Source: Agreia sp. Leaf283 (lineage in GTDB: Bacteria > Actinomycetota > Actinomycetes > Actinomycetales > Microbacteriaceae). Taken from it: DNA of 64,000 nucleotides. The DNA lies in NCBI RefSeq assembly GCF_001422485.1, contig NZ_LMNF01000002.1, forward strand, positions 693,949 to 757,948, written 5' to 3'. Shown piece after piece: positions 52,507-64,000 of this stretch; position 1 is the stretch's first letter; the number at the start of each line of letters is the position of its first letter. The position numbers and the translations under genes were made by a program. Below the pieces are notes generated by a model that searched no databases, was not told where the DNA came from, and was given only the letters and a program-made list of their open reading frames with translations.

Positions 52507-53814
52507 ATGACAGACGACTCCCTCGTAGACGGCACGGCGCCGGCCGCCCCGCAGAAGCTCTCTCGACGAGGGCTTCTCGGACTGGCCGGCGCCGGGGTCG
52601 TGGGTCTCGGCGTCGGCGTGGCTGGCGACCGCGGTGTTCTCGCTGCGACCGCGTCGGCCGGTGGATCGACCACGGGCGGCACGAGCTACCCGTTCTACGG
52701 CGAGCACCAATCCGGCATCGTCACGCCCGCCCAGGACCGACTGCACTTCGCGGCGTTCGACATGTCGTCGACGGCCACGAGGGCCGACCTGATCGAGTTG
52801 CTTCAGGACTGGAGCACCGCCGCAGCACTCATGTGCCAGGGCAAGCCCGTGGGCGAGTTCGGCGCGGTCGACGGTCCATACGACGCTCCCCCGCAAGACA
52901 CGGGAGAGGCCCTCGACCTTCCGACAGGCGGCCTCACGATCACCATCGGCTTCGGCCCGACCCTCTTCGTCGACGCGTCCGGCGCCGACCGCTTCGGCAT
53001 CGCGTCGAAGCAGCCGGCCGAGCTGACCGAGCTTCCACACTTTCCCGCCGACGATCTCGATGCGCAGCGAACGGGCGGGGACCTGTGCATCCAGGCCTGC
53101 TCCGACGACCCGCAGATCGCCGTGCACGCAATCCGCAATCTGTCGCGCATCGCCTTCGGCCGGGCGAGTCTTCGCTGGTCTCAGCTGGGCTTCGGCCGCA
53201 CCTCGTCGACGAGCACGGCGCAGGTCACCCCGCGCAACCTGTTCGGATTCAAGGACGGCACCGCGAACATCAAGGCCGAGGAGCCAGGCAAGGTGTCGAA
53301 GTCGGTCTGGGTGGGCTCGTCCGACGCGCCCGCCTGGATGACCGGCGGCTCCTACCTCGTCGCCCGACGCATCCGCATGACCATCGAGACGTGGGACAGG
53401 ACGGCCCTCAGCGAGCAGGAGAAGATCATCGGGCGGACCAAGGGCGAGGGGGCTCCCCTCTCCGGAGGAAAGGAGTTCACGGCCCCTGACTTCTCGGTTC
53501 TCGGTCGTGCCGACAAGCCGCTCATCGACGCTGATTCGCATGTGCGGCTCGCGCATCCCGATTCGAACGCGGGCAGCGAGATCCTGCGCCGCGGCTACAA
53601 CTTCGTCGACGGCAACGACAGCCTCGGACGACTCGACGCCGGCCTGTTCTTCATCAGCTACCAGCGCTCTCCGCAGCAGTTCATCGGCATTCAGATGAAC
53701 CTGGCGAAGAACGACCTGATGAACGAGTACATCCGGCATGTCGGGTCGGGGCTCTTCGCCGTTCCTCCCGGCGCCAAACAGGGATCCTACGTCGGCGCCG
53801 GGCTCTTCTCCTAG
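52507..53814 (+). CDS. efeB: Deferrochelatase/DyP-type peroxidase EfeB
   Basis: 435 residues from ATG 52507, 5 bp after efeO. Tat signal with Arg20-Arg21 (SRRGLLGLAGAG), matching the TatB encoded in this window. DyP residues: GFKDG at 247-251 with catalytic Asp250, proximal heme ligand His345 (DSHVRLAHP), and Arg in ILRRGYNF. It takes iron from heme or oxidises ferrous iron for EfeUO. Last gene of the operon; a hairpin follows. Confidence 0.94.
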   Translation: MTDDSLVDGTAPAAPQKLSRRGLLGLAGAGVVGLGVGVAGDRGVLAATASAGGSTTGGTSYPFYGEHQSGIVTPAQDRLHFAAFDMSSTATRADLIELLQDWSTAAALMCQGKPVGEFGAVDGPYDAPPQDTGEALDLPTGGLTITIGFGPTLFVDASGADRFGIASKQPAELTELPHFPADDLDAQRTGGDLCIQACSDDPQIAVHAIRNLSRIAFGRASLRWSQLGFGRTSSTSTAQVTPRNLFGFKDGTANIKAEEPGKVSKSVWVGSSDAPAWMTGGSYLVARRIRMTIETWDRTALSEQEKIIGRTKGEGAPLSGGKEFTAPDFSVLGRADKPLIDADSHVRLAHPDSNAGSEILRRGYNFVDGNDSLGRLDAGLFFISYQRSPQQFIGIQMNLAKNDLMNEYIRHVGSGLFAVPPGAKQGSYVGAGLFS

Positions 53815-53836
53815 CGATATCCCGCGTTAACGAGCT

Positions 53837-53875
53837 CGTTCCCTGAGCCTGTCGAGGTGACAGACCCAGGGAACG
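53837..53875. terminator. Bidirectional hairpin between efeB and typA
   Basis: Outer stem CGTTCCCTG / CAGGGAACG and inner stem CTGTC / GACAG around GAGGT. The left arm plus GAGCCTGTCGAGG matches a short repeat widespread in high-GC bacteria (CCCTGAGCCTGTCGA). Lies between convergent genes, so it probably ends both. Confidence 0.65.
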
Positions 53876-53886
53876 GTCGGGTTGTG

Positions 53887-55815
<1,929 letters not shown>

Positions 55816-55901
55816 GGAAAAAGTCCTTGAGGATCGGGATGAACCCGAAAGTCGACGGGCTCTTATTAGCGTGGGATATCGGGCGACAACGCCCTGAACG
55901 G

Positions 55902-57658
<1,757 letters not shown>

Positions 57659-57662
<4 letters not shown>

Positions 57663-58618
57663 CGGAGCGCCCTCGCTTTCGGGTCGAGTGCGTCTCTCAC
57701 GACTTCGCCCATGAGGATGAAGCTGAAGACCGTGATGGAGAGGGCGAGTGAGGGCCAGATCAGAGTCTGGGGGTGCACGCGGATGTCTCGCTGGGCCTGG
57801 TTGATGTCATTACCCCACGACATGATCGTGCCACCGAGTCCGACACCGAGGAACGACAGGGTCGCCTCGGCGACGATGGCCGCCGCCAGGGAGATGGTCG
57901 TGATGGCGATGACAGGTGCGATGGAGTTGGGCAGCACGTGGCGCAGCAGGATCTTGATCTTGGACACGCCCAGCGCCTCGGACGCCGTGATGTAGTCGGA
58001 CTGCTTGACCCGGAGGATCTCGGCGCGGAGGACGCGCGCCGTCGACGGCCAGGCGAAGAGGCCGATCGCGAGCGAGATGGTCCAGATGCTGCGGTACTGC
58101 GACAGCACCGACATGATGACGACGGCGGCGAGGATGTAGGGAATCGAGAAGAAGATGTCGCCTACGCGGGAGAGCGTCGCGTCGATCCATCCGCCGTAGA
58201 AACCGGCGAACGCTCCGAAGAGCAGTCCCAGCACGGTCGTCAGCAGGATGACGATGAAACCGACCGAGATCGACGTCGAGGTGCCGAAGATGATGCGGGC
58301 GTACACGTCGCATCCGAGCTTCGTGAAACCGAGGGGATGTCCTGCGGTCGGATCGCCGTTGCTGAGCGACAGATCGCACTTCTCGGTGAACGGATTGACC
58401 GGCGAGAACACCGATGGCAGGAGCGCGACGACGATGATCAGCAGGATGAGAAGACCCGAGATCCAGAAGATCGGACGGCGTCGGGCATCCCGCCACGCGT
58501 CGATCCACAGGTTGGACGGCTTCTCGTCGACCTTGACCGCATCGATCGCGACGAGGGGCGTTTCTTCGAGCGGCGCCACGAAATGACGGGGCCGGGTTTC
58601 AGGAGTGTTATTTGACAA
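57659..58618 (-). CDS. Peptide ABC transporter permease (DppC-like)
   Basis: 319 residues from TTG 58618, with GAGG 7 nt upstream inside the end of the dppB-like gene (11-bp overlap). A longer frame to 58675 is unlikely. Six TM helices with the OppC N-terminal segment and the EAA loop (SEALGVSKIKILLRHVLPN). Pairs with the DppB-like subunit as the membrane channel. The rare TTG start may lower its translation. Confidence 0.9.
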
Positions 58619-59537
58619 GGCGGATCCTCGGATCGAGCAGGCCGTACAGGAGGTCGACAACGAGATTGACGACAAGGTAGAGGAGAACCATCACGGTGAC
58701 GAACGAAACGACGGTCGGTCCCTCGCCGCGGATGATGGCCTGATAGAGGGTGTTTCCCACGCCGGGGACATTGAAGATTCCCTCGGTGACGGTCGCTCCG
58801 ACCAGAAGCACACCGAAGTCTGTCGCAAGGTAGGTGACCACCGGGATGAGCGAGTTCCGCAGGATGTGCACGGGCACGATCCGCTTGCGGCTCAGTCCCT
58901 TGCTGTAGGCGGTGCGCACGAAGTCGAGGCCGCTCGTCTCGATCACCGATGACCGAGTGAGGCGCACGATCTGCGCGAAGCTGACGCTGGCGAGAACGAT
59001 CGCGGGCAGGATGAGATCTTGCAGCGGCGCTCCCGGGCCGACGGTCGTTCGCGCCCAGCCGAGCTGCACGCCGAAGACGAACTGCGCGACATAGGCGATC
59101 ACGAAGATCGGAAGCGAGATCAGAATCAGGCTCACGACGAGAGCGCTCGAGTCGAAGAGCTTTCCCTTGCGCAGACCCGAGACAAGACCCACGGCGATGC
59201 CTGCCACCGACTGGAAGATCAGGGCGAGCACGGCGAGACGGATCGTGACGGGGAACGTGCGGGCGAGGATCTGCGTGACCGGCTCACCCGAGAAGGAGGT
59301 GCCGAAGTCGCCGCGGAAGATGCCGCCGATGTACAGGAAGTACTGCACGATGAAGGGCTGGTCGAGGTGGTACTGCTGCCGCAGCTGTTCGATCACCGCG
59401 GGGTTCGGCGTCTTGTCGCCGAAGAGCGCCACGATCGGGTCGCCGGGCATGGCGAACACCATGAAGTAGATGAGGAAGGTCGTCCCGAAGAAGACGGGAA
59501 TCGCCTGAAGTACGCGTCTGAAGATATATCCGGCCAT
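58608..59537 (-). CDS. Peptide ABC transporter permease (DppB-like)
   Basis: 309 residues from ATG 59537. Typical DppB/OppB: N-terminal RRVLQAIPVFFGTTFLIYFM, FAMPGDPIVAL, six TM helices and an EAA loop near YSKGLSRKRIVPVHILRNSL. Separated from the binding-protein gene by a 151-bp gap that contains two strong hairpins. Confidence 0.92.
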   Translation of the reverse strand: MAGYIFRRVLQAIPVFFGTTFLIYFMVFAMPGDPIVALFGDKTPNPAVIEQLRQQYHLDQPFIVQYFLYIGGIFRGDFGTSFSGEPVTQILARTFPVTIRLAVLALIFQSVAGIAVGLVSGLRKGKLFDSSALVVSLILISLPIFVIAYVAQFVFGVQLGWARTTVGPGAPLQDLILPAIVLASVSFAQIVRLTRSSVIETSGLDFVRTAYSKGLSRKRIVPVHILRNSLIPVVTYLATDFGVLLVGATVTEGIFNVPGVGNTLYQAIIRGEGPTVVSFVTVMVLLYLVVNLVVDLLYGLLDPRIRLVK

Positions 59538-59605
59538 GGTCTGCTCACATCACCGGTTCAAGCTGGTTGCACATTCGAGTTGAGACACCTAACTGTTACG
59601 TAGCC

Positions 59606-59672
59606 GCACGCGCTGGTGTACAGATTACGTCAGCGCGTGCGTGGGGCGGCAGCGAAGTCGCTGCCGCCCCAC
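59606..59672 (-). promoter_or_regulatory. Two hairpins between binding-protein and permease genes
   Basis: First reached on the minus strand is a perfect 14-bp stem with a 4-nt loop (59641-59654 pairs with 59659-59672). Next comes a 10-bp stem GCACGCGCTG / CAGCGCGTGC (59606-59615 with 59631-59640). Neither is followed by a T-run. They probably stabilise the binding-protein mRNA and limit read-through to the permeases. Confidence 0.7.
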
Positions 59673-59688
59673 GGGGAAGGGTTAGAGA

Positions 59689-61302
59689 CTAGCCCTTGGT
59701 GATCTCATAGAACAGCGGAACGGAGTTCCAGCCGAAGGTCACGTTAGACACGTCGGTGCCATAGCCACCGGTGACGTTCGAGTACCACAGCGGGATCGCC
59801 GGCAGGTCCTTCAGCAGGATCTCCTGAGCGTCCTGGAAGTCCTTGTTCGCCGTGTCGACGTCGGTCTCCGAGGAGCCCTTCGCCAGCAGTGCGTCGAAGT
59901 CGGGGTTCGAGTAGTCACCGTCGTTCGACCCGGCGTCGGTCGCGTAGATCGGGCCGAGGAAGTTGAACAGACCGGGGTAGTCGGCCTGCCATCCGGTGCG
60001 GAACGCGGTCTGGATGGAGCGGTCGGTGATGGCCGTGCGGACCTCGGCGAACGTCGGGGACGGAGCGCCGGAGGCGTCGATTCCCAGCGTGTTCTTGATG
60101 CTGTTCGATACGGCGTCGACCCAGCCCTGGTGTCCACCATCGGCGTTGTACGCGATCTGGAACGTTCCCGACCACGGCGAGATGGCGTCGGCCTGGGCCC
60201 ACAGCTTCACTGCCTCGTCGGGGTTGTAGGCCAGAACGTCTGCACCCTCGAGCTTGTCGGTCCAGCCGTCGATGACGGGCGACGTGAAGTCGCTCGCCGG
60301 CGTGCGGGTTCCCTCGAAGATCACCTTGGTGATCTCCTCGCGGTTGATCGACATCGAGATGGCCGCGCGACGGAGCTTGCCTTCCTCACCGTCGAAGTGG
60401 GGCAGACGAGCCGGGATCGTGAACGACTGGAACACGGCCGCGGCCTGGTTCACGGCACGGTCACCGAGGTCGGACTCGAACGTCTGGTACGCGCTGTCAG
60501 GAACGGCGTCGAGGACGTCGAGGTTGCCACCCTGGAGATCGGCGTAGGCCGCATCCTGGGTCGCGTAGAAGACGATGCTCAGGCCGCCGTTCTTGGGAAC
60601 GCGCCCTCCGTCGTAGTCGGGGTTGACGACGAGGTCGATCTTCTCGTTGTGCTTCCAGGCGCCTTCACCGGCCAGCATGTACGGGCCGTTGCCGATCGGG
60701 TTCTCGCCGAAGGCAGCCATGTCTTCGAAGGCCGTCTTGGGAAGCGGGTAGAACGCCGAGTAGCCGAGACGCAGCGGGAAGTCGGACTTCGGGCTGGTGA
60801 GGGCGACGGTGAACGTGGTGTCGTCGACGACCTTCAGGCCGGTGAGGGGGCTGTCGGCGTCGTAGCTGAAGCCCTCGATGTCCTCGAAGAAGTAGCTGGA
60901 GAGCTGCGCGTTCGACAGGAGCGCGCCGTACTGCCATGCGTCGACGAAGGAGGTCGCATCGACCGGGTCACCGTTGGTGAACTTCAGGCCGGGCTTGATC
61001 TTGATCGTGTAGTTCTGCGCGTCATCGGTCTCGATGGACTCGGCGACGTCATTGACCGGCGCACCCTTGGCGTCGTAGTAGACCAGGCCCGCGAAGATCT
61101 CGTCGAGGATCTTGCCGCCACCGACCTCATTGGTGTTGGTGGGGATCAGCGGGTTCTGCGGCTCGGAGCCGTTGGCCGTGATGATCGAGGTGTTGCTGCC
61201 GCTCGTGCTGGGCGTGTCTCCGCCTGTTGAGCAACCGGTCAGCACAAGAGCGCTGGCCGCGGCAAGGGCAAGAGCCCCGATGCCAATGCGTCTGATTTTC
61301 AA
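59689..61302 (-). CDS. Peptide ABC transporter substrate-binding lipoprotein (DppA-like)
   Basis: 537 residues from ATG 61302, with AGGAGGAAAA about 6 nt upstream. Lipobox VLTGCST after a basic, hydrophobic signal. Family 5 solute-binding protein (SBP_bac_5): IIKIKPGLKFTNGDPVDA-like segment near residue 90-115 and NPDYDGGRVPKNG later. Length normal. Delivers peptides to the DppBC(DF) complex encoded downstream. Confidence 0.93.
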   Translation of the reverse strand: MKIRRIGIGALALAAASALVLTGCSTGGDTPSTSGSNTSIITANGSEPQNPLIPTNTNEVGGGKILDEIFAGLVYYDAKGAPVNDVAESIETDDAQNYTIKIKPGLKFTNGDPVDATSFVDAWQYGALLSNAQLSSYFFEDIEGFSYDADSPLTGLKVVDDTTFTVALTSPKSDFPLRLGYSAFYPLPKTAFEDMAAFGENPIGNGPYMLAGEGAWKHNEKIDLVVNPDYDGGRVPKNGGLSIVFYATQDAAYADLQGGNLDVLDAVPDSAYQTFESDLGDRAVNQAAAVFQSFTIPARLPHFDGEEGKLRRAAISMSINREEITKVIFEGTRTPASDFTSPVIDGWTDKLEGADVLAYNPDEAVKLWAQADAISPWSGTFQIAYNADGGHQGWVDAVSNSIKNTLGIDASGAPSPTFAEVRTAITDRSIQTAFRTGWQADYPGLFNFLGPIYATDAGSNDGDYSNPDFDALLAKGSSETDVDTANKDFQDAQEILLKDLPAIPLWYSNVTGGYGTDVSNVTFGWNSVPLFYEITKG

Positions 61303-61535
61303 TTTTCCTCCTGAGGACTTTCCTGGGCTGCCGGAGACCCCGTTGAAACTGCTGCACGGGGCACCCGAAAGGTGATCAGTCGCGTGGCTGACTACCCAGT
61401 ACCCTAAAAGGGGGCTGGACTCTGACCAAATTCACCGGCGAAAAGTTACAGACTAGAAACGTAGAATCTGCATTCGTTGTGCCAAACGCACACAATTCCC
61501 TATGAATGCGCCTTCCGACGCAAGAAAGTGCAGTC

Positions 61536-62324
61536 ATGGTTCAGGCTCCCCCGACAGACTGGCCCGCTCTTCGCCGAAAGCGCCTCGGCTGGGAGATCGC
61601 GATCGTGCTCGGCCTGTCTCTCGGAGCCTCTGCGGTCTACTCGATCGTGAGCATCGTGGCCAAGCTCACGGCCGACACCTCGCTCGCAAGCCAGTCGACC
61701 AGCCTCAACGCCGCTCAGAGCACCAGGGAGTGGCTCGACTTCACCTACCAGTCGCTGGCGATCTTCTTCGATCTCGTGCCCGTGTTCCTCGTCTTCTATC
61801 TCCTGGCGATCTCCGGCGGCAATCCGTTCCGACGACTCGGCTTCGATCTGCACAGTCCCGCGCGAGACATCGGCCGTGGCCTGCTACTCGTGCTCGTGAT
61901 CGGTGTGCCGGGAATCGCTCTCTATTTCGCCGGGCGTGCGGCCGGAATCACCGTGAACGTCGTGCCCGCACCCATCGACGCGTATTGGTGGACGGTGCCG
62001 ATGCTGATCGCCTCCGCCCTCAGGGCGGCGCTCACCGAAGAGCTGATCGTCGTGGGCTACCTCTTCACGCGACTCAGACAGCTCGGCTGGGGCCGCTGGC
62101 AGATCATCCTGTCAGCGGCCGTGCTGCGCGGCAGCTACCACCTGTACCAGGGCATCGGGCCGTTCATCGGAAACGTCGTCATGGGAATCGTCTTCGGCTG
62201 GTGCTACACGCGCTGGGGGCGCACGATGCCGCTCGTGATCGCCCACTGGATCATCGACATCGCGTCGTTCGTCGGCTACGCCTGGGCCGTGGCGACGTTC
62301 CCCGGGCTCTTCCGACTGCCCTAG
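61536..62324 (+). CDS. CPBP-family intramembrane metalloprotease-like protein
   Basis: 262 residues from ATG 61536; an ATG at 61506 is also in frame. Eight or so TM helices. CPBP (Abi/Rce1) motifs: Glu-Glu in LTEELIVVGYLF, His in RGSYHLYQGIG and His in AHWIIDIAS. The Arg usually found in EExxxR is replaced here (EELIVVG), so activity is less certain. May process membrane-bound peptides. Divergent from the DppA-like gene. Confidence 0.85.
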   Translation: MVQAPPTDWPALRRKRLGWEIAIVLGLSLGASAVYSIVSIVAKLTADTSLASQSTSLNAAQSTREWLDFTYQSLAIFFDLVPVFLVFYLLAISGGNPFRRLGFDLHSPARDIGRGLLLVLVIGVPGIALYFAGRAAGITVNVVPAPIDAYWWTVPMLIASALRAALTEELIVVGYLFTRLRQLGWGRWQIILSAAVLRGSYHLYQGIGPFIGNVVMGIVFGWCYTRWGRTMPLVIAHWIIDIASFVGYAWAVATFPGLFRLP

Positions 62325-63136
62325 TCGTCTGACTTCGCGCTGTCGTCGGCGGAATCGTCGCCGCTGGCGATCGCGGGCCGACGGCGGGAGATCACCATGG
62401 CCACGACTCCGAGTGCCAGAACGACGACGGCACCGCCGCCGACGAGCGCGATGAGTCCCCAGTCGGTCGGCTGCCTCGTCGAGGCCGCGGTGCCCGTGGT
62501 GCCAGAGGTCGTCGGCTCGTCCGTGAACAGGGGCGCCGGCGCCTCGGTCGCCTCGGGGTGCGGGGTGACCTGGATCTTGACGACGGCGATGGCGGTGCCG
62601 TTCGACGAGGAGAACTTGCACACCATGCCCGAATCCCCGATGGGGAAGACGGTGCCCGAGACGACGGGAACGTCGACGATCATGCAGTCGCCCGCGGTGA
62701 GACCGAGCGGTACCACGGGGGCGAACTCGATCGGTGCGCCGTTCGCGTCGGCGGCTTCGGCCGTGATCGTGCCCGGCAGGATTCCCGAATCGGTGAGGTC
62801 GGCGCCTTCGACCTGTGCGTCGGTGAAGTTCGCACCCTCCAGGTTCGCGCCGGTGAAGTTCGCCGCCTGCAGCTTCGACCCGGAGAGGTTCGCGCCTGCC
62901 AGATTGGCCCCCATGAAGGCCGCCTGGCCCATGCTCGTCGCGCCGAAGTCGACGCCCGCGCACTGGCTGCCGCCCGCGGGCGCCCCGTCTGTGACCTGCT
63001 GCACGACGCATCCGCCCTCGTCGTAGAAGACCTCGGCACTTGCGGCCGCAGCAGGCCCGGCGACGAGCGCGAAAACACCCACCGCGGCGAGAATCAGGGA
63101 CATTCGGCCGCGCTGTATCGCAATTCGTCTCGCCAT
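62321..63136 (-). CDS. Secreted, membrane-tethered pentapeptide-repeat protein
   Basis: 271 residues from ATG 63136; TACCCT lies 6 nt upstream. Signal peptide ~1-34 (LILAAVGVFALVAGPAAAASA). Pentapeptide repeats A(N/D)LxG run over ~60-105 (GANLAGANLSGSKLQAANFT). A Thr/Pro-rich linker precedes a C-terminal TM helix (~230-255, LIALVGGGAVVVLALGVVAMV) and a charged tail, so the repeat domain is outside the cell. Only ~9 repeats. Function unknown. Its stop overlaps the convergent CPBP gene end by 4 bp. Confidence 0.82.
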   Translation of the reverse strand: MARRIAIQRGRMSLILAAVGVFALVAGPAAAASAEVFYDEGGCVVQQVTDGAPAGGSQCAGVDFGATSMGQAAFMGANLAGANLSGSKLQAANFTGANLEGANFTDAQVEGADLTDSGILPGTITAEAADANGAPIEFAPVVPLGLTAGDCMIVDVPVVSGTVFPIGDSGMVCKFSSSNGTAIAVVKIQVTPHPEATEAPAPLFTDEPTTSGTTGTAASTRQPTDWGLIALVGGGAVVVLALGVVAMVISRRRPAIASGDDSADDSAKSDD

Positions 63137-63173
63137 GCTGAGAGGGTACCTCACGCGAGGAACCGGTTGCTGT

Positions 63174-64000
<827 letters not shown>

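Noticed and set aside
55881-55894. Hairpin GGGCGACAACGCCC between typA and the double ATPase gene
   Set aside because: Stem of only 4-5 bp without a T-run; too weak to call a terminator.

Overview
The window is high-GC chromosome of an actinobacterium, most likely a member of the Microbacteriaceae. The evidence is the conserved gene neighbourhoods (adnAB next to DUF3107; DUF6113-fdxA-dapC; DUF3117-O-methyltransferase-tatB; Mrp-DUF1003-MgtE_N/PRC), frequent GTG/TTG starts, many starts preceded 6-7 nt by a TANNNT -10 box (leaderless transcription), an IdeR/DtxR-type iron box, and a REP-like palindrome of the type common in this family. This assignment rests on recognition, not on a search.

Region 1-8100 is an accessory segment of lower GC that ends at the 3' end of an initiator tRNA gene. 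It holds an unrecognised partial gene, a frameshifted C-terminal remnant of the error-prone polymerase dnaE2, about 0.9 kb of decayed sequence, and five intact genes of uncertain function. These are two membrane-anchored proteins with extracytoplasmic domains, a small protein with a Cys-His-Asp arrangement, a HEPN/Toprim-associated protein (a plausible anti-phage effector) and a two-TM coiled-coil protein. This is the most likely place for an undescribed system.

Region 8.2-30 kb is core genome: a UPF0182 membrane protein, a PDZ-Lon (S16) protease, a DUF2342 protein, an orphan TOMM-type E1/cyclodehydratase-like protein, a UvrD-like helicase, a NudC-like Nudix hydrolase without zinc-ribbon cysteines, a phosphotransferase-fold protein that has lost its catalytic residues, and the AdnAB double-strand-break resection helicase-nuclease. 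DUF3107, a small membrane protein, kynureninase, a MiaE-like ferritin-fold protein, a DEAD-box RNA helicase and a PHP phosphoesterase follow.

Region 30-48.9 kb holds membrane and surface proteins (including three tandem, overlapping, membrane-anchored Ig-like proteins), aminopeptidase P, a general-stress protein, a soluble PRC/MgtE_N/CBS protein with DUF1003 and Mrp, TatB, an O-methyltransferase, DUF3117 and a polyprenol-dependent mannosyltransferase-like protein. It also carries the succinylase lysine/DAP genes dapE, dapD and dapC, with deoC, gltA and fdxA between them. A structured 142-bp element flanked by 23-bp direct repeats sits between the convergent ends of deoC and gltA.

Region 48.9-64 kb has an acyltransferase-3 protein, the iron-regulated efeUOB system behind an iron box, typA/bipA, a dppABC(DF) peptide ABC transporter with strong hairpins after the binding-protein gene, a CPBP protease, a secreted pentapeptide-repeat protein and the 3' part of gcvP.
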